The notes under the pieces were generated by a model. That model was not told where the DNA came from, ran no database searches, and saw nothing but the letters and a program-made list of their open reading frames with translations. Shown piece by piece: positions 24,116 through 36,432 of a DNA stretch of 64,000 nt (its first letter is position 1; every line of letters starts with the position of its first letter). The DNA is from Porphyra umbilicalis (lineage: Eukaryota; Rhodophyta; Bangiophyceae; Bangiales; Bangiaceae). The DNA is taken from NCBI GenBank assembly GCA_002049455.2, contig KV918768.1, positions 434,001 to 498,000 on the forward strand. Reading direction: 5' to 3'. Position numbers and translations under genes: made by a program.

Positions 24116-25165
24116 AGAGATATAATCATACCACCTCGCAGTGTGAATGGCCACTCTCTGACAGTGTCTCAGATACCGTCGAGTCGGCAGATCGGCACAG
24201 ACACTGCTCAGTCCAGTGGATGACGTGTTTTCTCTGACACTGTTTAATCCAGTGGGATGCGCTCTGCGCTTCTCTTGCTGCCTACAGCAGTTCTGCATGT
24301 TTTCTTGCGAAAAAAACAGCACAGCACATCTCCTACAGTACCCTGTACCTATTTTGTGCAGCTTTGGTCGGGGTCCGTATAGTCTGGTCATCGCCATGTT
24401 CCATGCTTCCATCCGGTGCAAGAGGGAGGAGCGAACGACCTGTCCAGGTGGAACTTGACCAAAACACCATTTTTCTAAAGAGACTTGTACGCGGTGCTTT
24501 GAAGGGTCCTGGGAACGAAAAAGCGAGTCACTAAGCGTACAGACGCTTCCTTCCTACGATTTTCGCCCCTTCAACTTCACAGGGACCCGATATGCCGATG
24601 ACTCCCCACGGTGCCCTGCCTATCTGCTGGCCAACTTTCTGTGTGCGTTGGCTTTGCTACATCATGTACTCTTAACGGACCCTAAAAACCCACACCAGCA
24701 CGGTCGTAGAATGCCCACTGAGCGTAGTGTGCCTCCATACAAGTCAGAACCCCAGTTTCGTGCCTACGAGTCGCCCATAGAGGTAGCACGCAGCCAGACA
24801 ACTCTGTGTTATACCTGGAAGTCGCTATGTGTCCCCCAGACACGCATCCAATCGACCCCACCGCCGACGACCCCCGCCGCCGGCCACCCCCGCCGCCAGC
24901 CACCCCCTCCACTGACCACCCCCACCGCCGGCCACCAGCCGCCTCCCTCACCGACCGCCCGCCCACCCCACCAATGGCCGTCCCCAGGCACCGAGGCCGT
25001 TCAGCCCCCTGGACGACCGCCCACCCTGACGCCAACCGCTGTGCCCGATCTCCCTCCCCTCCGGCCGCTCCTCCCGCCAGCAGCGGCCGCCGGTCGCCAC
25101 CGTCGCCAACCACCCCCCAAAAGAGGTGCCGCCTCCGGCCGCCGCCGGCCGCCCGCGAGGGCAGC
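24116..25165. other. Intergenic stretch
   Basis: Mid-GC DNA followed by a C-rich low-complexity part (24855-25130) of CCACCCCCACCGCCGGCC type. Long open frames across the latter are compositional. No gene is recognised. Confidence 0.4.
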
Positions 25166-25450
25166 GAGGGGGCGGGGAGCGGTGGGAAGGCGGGGAGCGG
25201 CGGGGCGGCGGGAAGCGGCGGGGCGGCGGCCAGCGGCGGGGCGGCGGCCAGCGGCGGGGGGGAGGGGAGCAGCCGGGCGGCGGGCAGCCGAGGGGCGGCG
25301 GGCAGCCGTGGGGCGGCGGGCAGCCGCGGGGCGGCGGGGGCAGCCGCGGGGCGGCGGGCAGCCGCGGGGCGGCGGGGGCAGCCGCGGGGCGGCGGGCAGC
25401 CGCGGGGCGGCGGGGGCAGCCGCGGGGCGGCGGGCAGCCGCGGGGGAACG
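25166..25450. repeat. GC-rich minisatellite, GGGCAGCCGCGGGGCGGC units
   Basis: Units of about 18-20 bp alternate GGGCAGCCGCGGGGCGGC with a GG-extended version between 25260 and 25445. They are preceded by related GGCCAGCGGCGGGGCGGC units from about 25200. ORFs of 120-310 codons across the array in both directions are repeat translations. Confidence 0.85.
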
Positions 25451-28400
25451 GGGCCAGAAGGGCGAAATCTTCTCGCCCACGAACACGCACATGAACGGAG
25501 ATGTCGCTATGAGAACGTCGAAAGGAAAACAGCAAAGCGTCTATATGGGCGCTCATCTCACCGGCAGTACAGGGAGTTAAAGTCCTCATGGTGGACGGAT
25601 AGCAGTCCATCACGCTGCGCCGCTTCTGTCAGCACTCTGTTTGTAAGGGCTGCGGAACGCGCACCTGCACGCATGCACGGGGGTGGGGGGGTTGGCTTTT
25701 GAGCCTTGGCTTTTGAATCTCAGCAGCCAAGGCTGGTATTACCTCACTTGGGCAACTGCGCCGTCGCCAGCCTTTCATCGTTGGACAGACTGTCTTTTTC
25801 AAACATGCGTTCGAGCCTTGGAAGAAACCCGAGATGCACGCCAGAGGCAACATTTCTTCATCAGCGAAGCTTCTTGTATGGGTTCGTTTTTGTCATATTG
25901 CCACGCTTCAAGAAATGCGCTGCCCGCAAGCGTGTCACGGACTCAGTGTTAGATGTTTCGTTCGATCCATCTCCTTGACCGAGCCAAAGATCCATTGAAT
26001 GGTTTTGTTCACAAACGTCTCTGTATCATCAATCCCATATAAATGTGTGAGCCACTGCCTGGTAGGGGCGCTTCAGAGAAGGTGCGGAACACGAGACAAC
26101 TCCCTCTCAGCACCCGCTGGGACCGGCGCCGCCGCCCGGTTGCGGGTGTTCCGCCGGACTGCCTTCCGGACAGCCCTCTCTTGCACGACAAGGCGAGAAG
26201 CAGTACCGTGGCCAGTTTTTGATCGTCGGATATTTTATATCCTTGACAGCTCTATCCGTAAAGTTCCGGAGATCCAGAATTTGGGCGAGAGGCTAAGGGC
26301 GGAGCCACCGACGTGCATTCGACGCCATAATTACGACACGTTGCAGAGACGTGGCATATATGGTGCGACGTGGCCGAACAAGCGTTGGTGGAAGCAGAAA
26401 GGCCGTCGAACGCGTCCTCGTTAGGCGCTAGATTGAATATCCAGCAGTTTTCGCAATCGAGTAAGTACATTACATTCAAAGATGAATCGCGTCGAACGCG
26501 AGTCGACCGTTCGCATATCGGGGGTGATATGGGAACGTCTGGGGGCCGTTCGACGCCCAAAACGCAACTTGGAAGGCCACTGTGGTGTTTTGGAGCCTCG
26601 AACTCGCCCAATCGACGATCGCTGGTGGTGCCACGAAAGTGCCACGTGAGGGGCTTACGATCGGTAGCTACTGCAGCGGATGACGCGGCATGGCAGGAGC
26701 CGCGATCGCTTGCCGCGTGATCTCGTGATGCCGTTGCACATCCCACAGTGGTCCAGTGGGCTGGAAGCGGCGGTGGCAGCCATCGCAACCCTCTGCCTGA
26801 GGGGTTCCAGCTGGCGATGCGAAAACAGCCGGTCGGTCGCTCCAACAGTGGAGAGCGAGGCGGAAATGAAAGGTTGGGGCGGGAATGCCGCGTGCGGTAT
26901 CACTGGGCCCGGCCGTCTCCGCAAATGACGGTCATCACCCCGACACTGTGCAAAGAGGTTGTTTGACGGCGGTGGGGACGAGAAGGACAGGGCTCGCCGC
27001 CACGAGCGTGGCCTGGAATGCTCTGCAGCTTGATTTGTCAGTAATCCTGCCTAGAAGGCAACAGAAGGGGGGGGGGGGGATGGGCGTCTGGGGCCCCGGG
27101 CGGGGAATGCCGCCAAGCCGTCCTATCAGGGCGGAAATCCCGTACCGACACTGGTCTAGAGGGGCAGGTCGGGGGCCGCCGTCAGGGTGATGATTCGGCA
27201 TGATGGTGCAGCTGCCAGCACCTCCGCCTGATGTCCCGTCCAGGCCGGCCATCGTTGTGCCCAGCATACCGCCAACATCGTCGTCGTCGACGACCTCTCT
27301 GTAGCTACGTGACTGTCGCCGTCGTCCCCACTCTCAGTGTGCGCTTCACCGTCACTGCCTCCCGTTTCCACCTGGACAACACTGCCTCACGTCTCTACTA
27401 GCGCCGTCTCTTCCTGTCGGTGCACTAAGTGTTCGAGGTATAGGTGGCTCTGTTCTCGTTTAGGAGGGCATCCAAACACGCGCAGGTACTTCACTAGGTG
27501 CTCTTCTGTAGTGGGGGAGAGGATGGAGATGGATCACGGGTTTCCGAGCTCAAGAAAGTGATAAATGCGTGCTGACATGCGCGCGACGACTCGTTTTGTC
27601 GCTTCCTGCAATTGTTTGTTACGATCCGTCTGCCCCGGATCCATCGCGACCGTCGCCGCAGCGAAGAAGGGTGCGCTTGCCAGCGGCCGTCGCCGCTGCA
27701 CTCGGCGTCAGCGTCAACGAGCCCGATGATGCGCGGCGCGGTAGAGACGCAGTGCTCGCAGCGGCGCAAGCTTCTCTCCGTTTCCGGCGTGCGGCCCGTA
27801 TCCTCCGACGGAGAGGCGGTCGCCCTCGGCGCGACGACATCCAATGGAGGCGACGGCGATCCCTGCGGACGCCTGTGGCGCCCCACCGTGGATTCTGTGG
27901 GGCGCGCCGCCGCGGCCAGGTGCGCGCAGGGTGGAGAAGTGTCACCGCGACGCGCACGGCCCCCAGCGGAGCGCATCCTACAGCCTGCGTGACGGTGCCC
28001 GCAACTACACGCTGGAGGTGGTGGGGTAGTCTGTCCACGAACGCCGGTGGACAACAGGCTGCAGCGTTGGCGGCATCGGCCGCCAGATGGCAGCCTCGGC
28101 TTATGTTGCCGCGAGCCGTGCCGTTCTCGTCGGCCGTTCCGTGGTGATCGCGCGCGATAGCTGTCCGCGCACGCGGAAATGCCACAGCCGGCGCTGGGAT
28201 TCTCGCAGCGACTGCGCTCGCAGACCCCGCAGTGTCGTCGATCGCGACTGCGGTGGAGCAACCTGCGGGCCACGGTGCCCGTGGCATACGCGATGAGGCC
28301 GTGTCCAGCGGACTGGTCGAGATGCGGTGAATACATGTGGCGGGCCGCGGCGCTGTGACCGCGTATACGCGCAGCGCCCGTGCGCATCGCGAGGTCCTAC

Positions 28401-28640
28401 CCTGTGGATTCGTAGGGCTAGACCAGTTGGCCGGTGGTGTGGACGGCGTGGCTGGGAGTACACCGTCACTGCCAGTACTTGTGGCGAAGACGTTGTGTAC
28501 GGGCCTGTTATGAAACGCGCTCTACCGTGCACGGAAGGGCCATGCAAGAAATCTCAGTCAGCACTAAAGCACTTGACAGCGACTCACCAGCACGCTTTCT
28601 AATACAGTGCACCACAGGGGAGATAGGTGCGGCCAAAGAC
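25451..28640. other. Gene-poor stretch, nothing identified
   Basis: Mid-GC DNA. Frames are open on both strands at 27494-28387, where GC rises, but no translation shows a recognisable domain. It may hold decayed element coding sequence. Confidence 0.3.
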
Positions 28641-29609
28641 CTATGCATGCAGGCTGCCATAGGCTCTTGCCGTCCACCGTCCCGTGTTCGCAGCCTGCCG
28701 CGTACAAAAGCACGCCTCTCTCACGCACCGCGCCGAGCTGGCTCGATGCGCTGTCCCAAGTTTTCTGCAGAGGCGCCTCTGCAGGCCGGGCCACTCGCGC
28801 CGACTGGTAGCCCAGCCCTCGAAGCAGCGATGTGTGGACTGGGACCTTGCTGGCGAGTTTCCATCGGTGGCCACTGTCGCAGCTAAGTGTAGCAATCCGA
28901 GAAAGCATGGGCCGAGAAGAGATCGCGTCTGCGCCACAAATATTTGGACAAGGTCTTCGGGCGGTGGCTGCTGTCCTGTAGGCATGCGCAACGATCTGCA
29001 GGTAGAGGAAGAGACAAGATGTAACTTGAGTGTGGAGGTGTGTTCACAGCGAGCTGCATATTGTCGGATGCTGTGAACACCTTCACATGCGGGGGCGTGC
29101 TTCCAGCGGCGAAAACGCCGGCGAGAGCATCCAGAGTCGTCTCTCACACGCAATTGGACAGTGTCAGCCCATGTCGTCGGACGAGTCTCGCACTGGGCAC
29201 CAACTCTTAAAGCAATCAGAGTCATGCAGCCCGCACAGTCCGGTGAATGCCTGGCGCTCCACTCGCGCGGTGTACGTTTTGACGACGCCACAGGGGCAGT
29301 GTTGCATTGTGTGGCCAGCAGGCGCCCGCATGCAGAGCGCGTGTTGTCATCCAACGGAGATTTGTCGTTGACCGCAGCTAAGTTGGCGCCCTTGAGGCCA
29401 CAGACGGTTCCGCGCAGTCGCCAGATTGCGTCGGCGGCGCTTCGACGCCAGACTTGGCACGTGGCACGCGCTGTCGTGGCATGACGATCGCGCCGACGAC
29501 CGAGTATTTGGGACAGATTAGCCATATCAACCAGACACGTGCTTTCCTGAGAACGACGATCGCTGGCGGTCAGCGCGTCGATCGCGGCTGAATCGCAGAA
29601 TGCGTTCAT
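28641..29609 (-). other. Uninterrupted 322-codon ORF, unidentified
   Basis: This is among the longest clean ORFs in the mid-GC part of the window. The product is Arg/Ala/Cys-rich and hydrophilic, with no signal peptide or membrane segment and no named motif. A plus-strand frame (29161-29484) over the same DNA is also readable. Length alone argues weakly for past coding. Confidence 0.2.
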
Positions 29610-32600
29610 TCTTTTCTCAGGTAGCCCACCATCTCATCAGCAGCGAACGGACTGCGCACGAGACTTTTCACCAATTTAGTATCCATTTCATGCGATGCCA
29701 ACCATGAATAGCATCGGTAACCACACACAGTAGCCCCCGTTCGATCTAACTCCATTGCTCATATGCGAACGACCGTCGAACGCCGACGTGGACCCAATCA
29801 GATGTGCCCACGTGGCAGCTTCATTTCACCGTTCTGGCCGCCCAATTGCACATTGGTGGACGCGCCCTAACTATCTTCAAACAAGTTTTTTCAGTGTCAT
29901 CAGTAAACTTCAAAAATGCAAATGTATCTTCGCCACACACAGCTTCATTTTGGATTCCTTAAATCAGAGAGCTGCGAGATTCGAACACGCCCACCGAGGC
30001 CTCGCAGCTCTATCGCGCAACGATTCCGTGACCTTTTTTTGCTCTAGTTTCGATGATCTTTTGGTCGGTGTCAGCGGTTGAGCTGAAGAGGGCTCGAAGA
30101 TACTATTTTACGTCATTTCGTCAGAGATGTCCTCACACCGGCGTCTGTAGAATGAACTATTATCCAGTGAAGCTGCTGCGGATTCGTCAGGAAGGATCGT
30201 TCCGGATCGCTGCTCCTGATTGCTATGTCGAGCGTACCGAGGACTGTTATGCAGTCGGGGGACGCTTATCCGGGAGATCGTTCGCGAGGAATGTGTAAGC
30301 GACTCCAAAAAAGAGATCTAGGATACTACCCCTATGACTTGATCGTAGCTCGTAGCCAGGACTACTTCGAGTGATGTTATGAGGAGAGTCTGCCGAAATA
30401 GTACAGGCAATGTCCTCGTTGAAGTCGTACCAACGAGACCGATGTTGTGATGTCCCTCTCCGCCATTTCTCCAACACCTCTGTGCACAGCTTGCATGCTG
30501 CTGGTTTTGAGGCCAGAATGTGAACTATCAGCTGGCGCATCGAGTGAGCCTAATGCGATCACGCCACGAAGTGAGGAAGGAACAATCGATATGAGAGCAA
30601 CAGCTTGTCACGGGGCATCACCCACGGTCAACGTATCGTCTACGTAGGGAGCCTCCACGTGATGCCGGTGCCCGCCGCCGTGGGTCCTTGGCGCTCACTC
30701 TTGATGGCAACCGTGACCCGGGATGGCCCGCCAGCACCCGTTCCGTCATCCGGGGTTGGAGGCGGCGGCATCAGGCCCAGTGCTGCAGGTATCCGAGCAC
30801 CGGTCGCTTCCAGGGCCTTGTCCGTCGTCGTATGCCGGGGTGATTTCCATCCCGGGGAGGAGGACGGGTACGACATAGCGGTCTCCATCGTTAAGCAGCT
30901 AGGCAGGCGATAGGACACGTGCGACCGCAAGAAAAAGGCGTAGTTCAACGAGGGACAGAGTGGGAATCCCGACACAAGTCGGAAGATCACGTTCCCGACC
31001 GGGATAACCAAGCACGGAACAGATCGCCCGTTACGTGGGAACCGACACCGGTTGTCAGACTCCCCTGCTGCTCCACTGATTTGTCGCATGAAATTACGTG
31101 CCACCCGAGCCTGCACAAGCAGATAGGGACACCTGCCCAGGTGAGGGAACTCGCCCACGCCCCCTGCCCTACTCTCGCCCGGTGACACGGTCAATCAGTG
31201 AGACAAGGCTCGAAGAGGGAGGAGCGTCGCAAGAACGCAGTTGTTTTTTTTGGAGGAAGCAGGGCCACGCGCGCCCCGCTGTCCCATGATACTATCCGAT
31301 AAAGCGGGCCAAAAGGGCCTCGAATTCCGCACAGTAGCATCCCCAAAAGGGAGAGTCGGGGATCCATGACAGTGGACCCCCCCACTGTTAAGCATGCAAA
31401 TCAATTAATGGATACGAAAATGCATGCGACCCACCATCAATCAAGATCCCTGCCAGCGAGAACAGAACCACCGGTTCAATCCAGGGTGCGCCATGTCATC
31501 TTCTGCGATCGGCCCCACCTGTGGCGTACGGTGCAGTCAGGGCGTGTGACCCGGCGTCGCGTAACGGGACATGTTTCATCCAATGACTCAGCCCATAATG
31601 GCCACCTGAGGTTCTGAAGCGCAGCCAACTCGTCTTTCGTAGGCCGCAAGCCATGGAATATAATCACTTTGGGAGGAGAAGCGTGTGTTCTTAAAGACAG
31701 GCACCTCGAACAGAGGTTTAGGACGCTGCTGCACGGGGTGCTATCTTGCCGGAGACGGTGGCTCCCACTTTTATTCTTGTGTTCAAGCACCTGCCGCGTA
31801 GCTCGTCCGCTTCTGTCAGAGGCAGGGAACCCGATGCTGTGGCGCACACGAGACGCATCTATATCCCTGACGTGACGCGTGATGCGGCCAAAATGATCGG
31901 GCCAGGAGCGCCCTGCCTGCCGCCCCACAGGCCGATCCACCGTCATAGGTGACACCGCTCTCGGGGAGTACGGCGTCGTCATGTGCGCCCCGCCAACGAA
32001 ATGGGGGGAGGCGGGGAGATGAATTGCACAGAGTGAAGGAGCGCTTGTCAAATCCAGAAATAATAGACAACCACCCACACAGGGAATGTTTCGTGTCCTG
32101 ATGCTGGCTTCTTTGAGCCGTTGCATTGGTAGATGTAGTACATCGAATAGTGATCACCTCGGAGAGGAGGGAAGCAGCGGCCCGTCCCGCTATCCACGCG
32201 TACTCCACCATGAGACTCGAGGTCCGATGAAACGAGATCGGGCGGCAAAGCACAACAAGAAAGACACGGTTTTCTAGCCGGGGACGACGGTGCCTCCTAC
32301 CGTCGTCGCCCTTCGTTCTTGAAGGGCGGAAACCGCTGCGCGGGGATCGGGGCCGGTCGTTGGCCCCGTCCCGCGCTGCAGAATGTGTACGATGCAGATA
32401 ATTCTCTCAAATGCATGACACTGTCCAATCTGGTTTATCACGCCCCGCTGTCCGCACCTGCAAAATCGACGAGTTCACCAGGACACGAACATCGGAGGCG
32501 CTCGCGAACACCAGAAGCGCGACATGAAGGCCACACACGACCAGAGGTTGTCATGTATATATCCCTGAGGAATACATCCACACACAATATCCGTATCCGC

Positions 32601-33065
32601 GGCGGATCCGCGCCGAAAACACATATTCTACATGAGTGACGAAAAAGTGAGGAGAGGATATATCTATCCTGTCCGACAAGAGTTGCGAAATCATATCTGA
32701 TTGGTATCCCAGATCTGAGAGTCAGGATACCGGGATATATAGGACTAAGAGACTTCTCGCGCCTGAAGAATTCTAGTAAAACGCAGTTGACTTCGGATCT
32801 CACGTTCCGACAATCAGAAAAGTCATGTGCAAACATGTCGCAGCGACAAGCGGCAATCCGGCCCGACCCGTAAGGAACAGTTCAATTACGCGACTCAGCC
32901 CATTTGCGACATCAGCAGAGTGTTACACGAGATCCGATTTGGTCCTTCTCACGTCCGTTCACGAAGACGGCGGAGACCCGCCTGGATCGCACCCGGTCAG
33001 GCGCGCACATCAAATGTGATTTTCAAATCGTCCTTGACGTCCATTTAGCACTCGAGTAGTAACTA
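29610..33065. other. Gene-poor stretch with one strong hairpin
   Basis: No gene is recognised. An 11-bp perfect inverted repeat, AGAGCTGCGAG (29968-29978) and CTCGCAGCTCT (30001-30011), encloses a 22-nt loop. The 32.4-33.3 kb part is AT-richer, with repeated TATCCG-type motifs. Confidence 0.35.
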
Positions 33066-33194
33066 TTGTGCTTCTCACCAAAACTGGACCTCGGTGCATC
33101 AGCTTCCGTTGCAAAATCACTGTTTCATTGGCTCAGGGGGCGGTTCATGATGCTGAAGCGGATGTTGCGTATCCAGTTTTTGTGATAAGCACAA
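33066..33194 (+). mobile_element. 129-bp MITE, copy H
   Basis: The left end TTGTGCTTCTCACCAAAACT and right end CCAGTTTTTGTGATAAGCAC + AA are inverted repeats. TA flanks both sides (33064-33065 and 33195-33196). A second 129-bp copy lies in opposite orientation at 60141-60269. The interior contains TCATTGGCTCAGG and is non-coding. Confidence 0.85.
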
Positions 33195-35557
33195 TAAACG
33201 GCGTCCTTCGCTGGCTCTAATAGTGCTGTCCGTTGTACTTGTGAGAAACTTAGTTAGATACGATAATTGCATCCGAGTGCGGATATATTTTACGTAGTTA
33301 TCCGGTTCTGAAGGCAGATATCCGTATCCGGATCTGGGTCATGTGAGTGATTTGTACTCAAGTACAAAGCATCGGCGTTTATCCGTTTCCTGTTCTGGCC
33401 GAAAATGCATATTCTGACAACCCTTGCGCACGACCGTAAACCCGGCGTCCTCGCACATTCGCCGCGAGCGCCGGGGACCAGGCCGGTGGCGTAGTTCTAC
33501 TATTGAGGAAAACCTGAAGTCGACGTATGTACTGCTTGCCCTCATTTTTCACCCCACGGTGGATAAAGCCGTGGTGGAAGCCAGCCATTCCACCCGCAGT
33601 AAGATGGAGGCGCTGCGCGCAGGCAGCACTCGCCCCTTCAACGCCCTCCTCAATCATATTGTCGCAGTACTCCCCCCGCCACGCGTCCAAGAAAGCATGA
33701 TCATCAGCCGTCAGGACGACGGTAATTTAACATTCCTTGAGGGTCTTCTAGTCCCTTTACATCGGCTGAGGCGTCATGAGGCATTATCTTTGGCGCCGCT
33801 TCCATACTCACGAGGCCCGTGAGGAGAAGCGCCTCAAACGTTTGCACAAAGACTGCGTGCAACCACCCGCACAGCTCCTTGACAACAGCTGGTCCTACAA
33901 TCTTTCACTTCAGGATAGCATACCCGAGGCACGAATCTTTCGATCCCATGCATGACGGGTACGGGTCCTTGCAAACCTGATTACAGGGTCGGCCGATTGC
34001 ACTACACCCACCCCTGCTCTTTCCTAACACGGTGATGGTTGGCCATCAGATCTAGCTGAACCTGCACTCAGAACTTCTGCGCTGGAGAGACGACATGTTT
34101 GCACACCGCCACGTCCGTTCGTGCCCATCTGCGCGCTCCCGACGCTGGGGTCTTTTATGTCTGCCTCGCCCCCCTGTGCGGCGAGGCCGGCCACAAGCGC
34201 CACCGCCGCTGCTTGCCACTAACCGTCGTGTCCGCGGCGGCAGCGTCGACCGCCACCAGTGACGCAATTGCCACTTTTCCTTCTAGCACTGTCCGGCCGC
34301 GTCGGCGACGCCCGCAAACACCGCCGCCATCGCCGCTGCTTGCCTAGTGTTGCGTGTCAGGAGGGCAGCGAGGGGTACCAGCAGAGTCGCTGCTGCATGT
34401 TGCCTTCAGTGAGTGTTCTACCGCATTGGCGATGTCCTGCACAAGCACTGCCACCGCCCCTTGCCATATGCTGGTTGTGTCGTTGTCGCAGCGACCGAGG
34501 CCACAAGTGCCGGCGCCACTTGTTGCGGTAAACTTTGTTGCCGGCAGCACCGAAGAAGGTTGTCTCTTGCACCGCCTCCGCGTGCTAGCGCGCGTCCTGT
34601 CCGGGGCCGCGGCAACGGCGGTCACTAGCGCCGCCGTGAACGCTTTGCCGTTGTTGGCCGGATGGTCAAAAGTGACTTAATCATTCTCCAGCGCTAACTC
34701 CGCCACTTTTCACTCTTGTGCGGGTCGACAGAGGAGATGACGCGCGCAACAACCGTCAGCGCCGGCGTTCGCCGCTCATCGTTCGGGCGGCTGTGACGGC
34801 GAAGCGTTTTGCTACCGACGTCGCCAGAACGTGGCACTGCCGACAGCAAGTTCCGCCGGCGCCTCTTGCTGTAGTTGATCTTGAGACCGGCCGTGGCTCC
34901 AGACGCGAGCTTTTGTTCTCGTCAACTGTGTCCCTTGAGTCGCCACTACCAGCCTGTCGGCCACCCGTTGCGGCTCCCACACTCTATTAACCTCTGACGC
35001 CATTCAAGAGACGACGACACACTCCGCGTCGTCGGCTGCTCGCAGCCACCGGAGCCAAAGCCGCGACCGCCTGTCTGTCTCTTCGTCCCTTCGCGGCGGA
35101 CGCCGCAGCAACGGCGCCAGCCGTAGCATCGGCGGCGGCGGCAGGCGCGGCGGCGGCGGCGGAGACGACAACCACAGCCGAGGCGACGGCAGCCGCAGCG
35201 GCGGCGGCGGCAGCTCCGGTGCTCGCTACGCCGGCAGGCGCAGCAAACGTGGGTGCCAGCACCCGAAGGCAGGGGGCATGCGTGGCTGTAAAGTGGCTGC
35301 TGACGGGAGGCCGCCCGGGAAGCGGGCCAAGAAAGGCGTTTCATCAGTTTCGGGCCCCAGTCTCGGAGGTCGCAACCCTATTACAACCGCATCGCGGAGG
35401 GTGCTGGTCGAACCTGTGGCCTCGTCGGCTCAGCGCTTCTGGGCGGCACCGGGGTGTTCGAAGGCCAGCAAAGACATGACCAACGGGGCTGCTCTGCTTC
35501 GTCCCCTGATGCGCGCAAACCCAACGACGGGACACCCGCCCCGTAACCCGCATAGTC
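33195..35557. other. Gene-poor stretch, possible decayed coding at 33379-33690
   Basis: A minus-strand frame at 33690-33379 reads plausibly as protein (for example AWRGEYCDNMIEEGVEG) but is unidentified. Further on (34050-35300) are Ala/Arg-rich frames and a GCA/GGC-rich patch at 35100-35220. No gene is called. Confidence 0.3.
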
Positions 35558-36310
35558 ATGCCACTCACCCGCCGACAACGACGGCGCCCCCCCCCCACAC
35601 GTGCCCACAAGGCGCCTCACGCCCGCTTCGGATGCCTTGGCGGCGGCCACGCCGACCTCGGCGCTCGCGCTCCACCCCCCCACGAGTCGACTCGGCGCCC
35701 CGCAGCAGTGTTGGACGACTCAACGGCGGCCGCGCCGACCTCGGCGCCCGCGCTTCACCCCCCCCACGAGTCGATTTGGCGCCCCGCGGCAGTGTTGGAC
35801 GACTCAGCGGCGGCCGCGCCGACCTCGGCGCCCGCGCTGCACCCCCCCCACGAGTCGATCCGGCGCCCCACGCCCTCGTTCGTTTACTCACCAGCTCTCG
35901 CTGAGGCGGATTCAGGCCAACCCACGGCAGGACCACTTGATGTAGCCCTTGCTGCCGCCGTCTCATTTTCAGGCATTCCTGGTGTTCCTCCTCCGGCGGC
36001 CCCAGTCGTCCTGGCGGACACATCTCCCACGCCCATTCACGAGGCTCTTGCGAAGTACGGGCGCGGCTGGGTGCTGATGGACGATGCCATCCCCCAAACC
36101 AAAGTAGCTGTTGTGCGGAGCAGTGCGCGTCGGGTGCGGTCGTCCAAGGCTCGCCCATTCTTCAATTTCCGAACAGTGAAGGAGATGACGGCGCTTAAAG
36201 ATAAGACGGATCTCGGGCGGTGGCAATTGGCTGTCGATGGAGATGGGGTACTCCAAAAAAATACTTGGGGCTGCGGCGATGCACGTGCACGAGACCGCCG
36301 CCGCAATTGA
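35558..36310 (+). CDS. Hypothetical ORF with 28-residue repeats
   Basis: This is a 250-codon ORF. Its N-terminal half contains an 84-bp tandem repeat (copies start at 35681, 35765 and 35849) encoding 28-residue units of the type PPHESxxRPAAVLDDSxAAA. The 84-bp period preserves the frame. The C-terminal half is more globular (AKYGRGWVLMDDAIPQTKVA, FFNFRTVKEMTALKDKTDLG). A first, out-of-frame repeat copy near 35600-35680 suggests an earlier frameshift. It faces a decayed minus-strand ORF (37248-36433), so the pair could be the two genes of a mobile element. The family is unknown. Confidence 0.35.
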   Translation: MPLTRRQRRRPPPTRAHKAPHARFGCLGGGHADLGARAPPPHESTRRPAAVLDDSTAAAPTSAPALHPPHESIWRPAAVLDDSAAAAPTSAPALHPPHESIRRPTPSFVYSPALAEADSGQPTAGPLDVALAAAVSFSGIPGVPPPAAPVVLADTSPTPIHEALAKYGRGWVLMDDAIPQTKVAVVRSSARRVRSSKARPFFNFRTVKEMTALKDKTDLGRWQLAVDGDGVLQKNTWGCGDARARDRRRN

Positions 36311-36432
36311 CCTTAGATGGCTAGACTGCGAGCCTTTGGGCGAGCAACAAGAGCACCACCGCCAATCTTGCCAAGGTTTGCTTCATCCTGGGCGACCGCT
36401 ACGCCCGCCGCCGGCACCAGCGCCGCCCGCCG

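Noticed and set aside
24586-24606. RYADD-like codons resembling a reverse transcriptase active site
   Set aside because: The surrounding frame has none of the other reverse transcriptase motifs and is not open for a useful length; judged chance.
25001-25613. Pro/Arg-rich ORFs over the 25.2-25.45 kb array
   Set aside because: They are translations of an 18-20-bp tandem repeat.
29965-30037. Possible tRNA on the minus strand (GTTCGAATC T-loop-like)
   Set aside because: No matching 5' acceptor stem at the right distance, and the T stem has a mismatch; only a simple hairpin is supported.
35600-35880. CRISPR-like spaced repeats
   Set aside because: The 84-bp units are contiguous tandem copies with no variable spacers, in a eukaryotic context.
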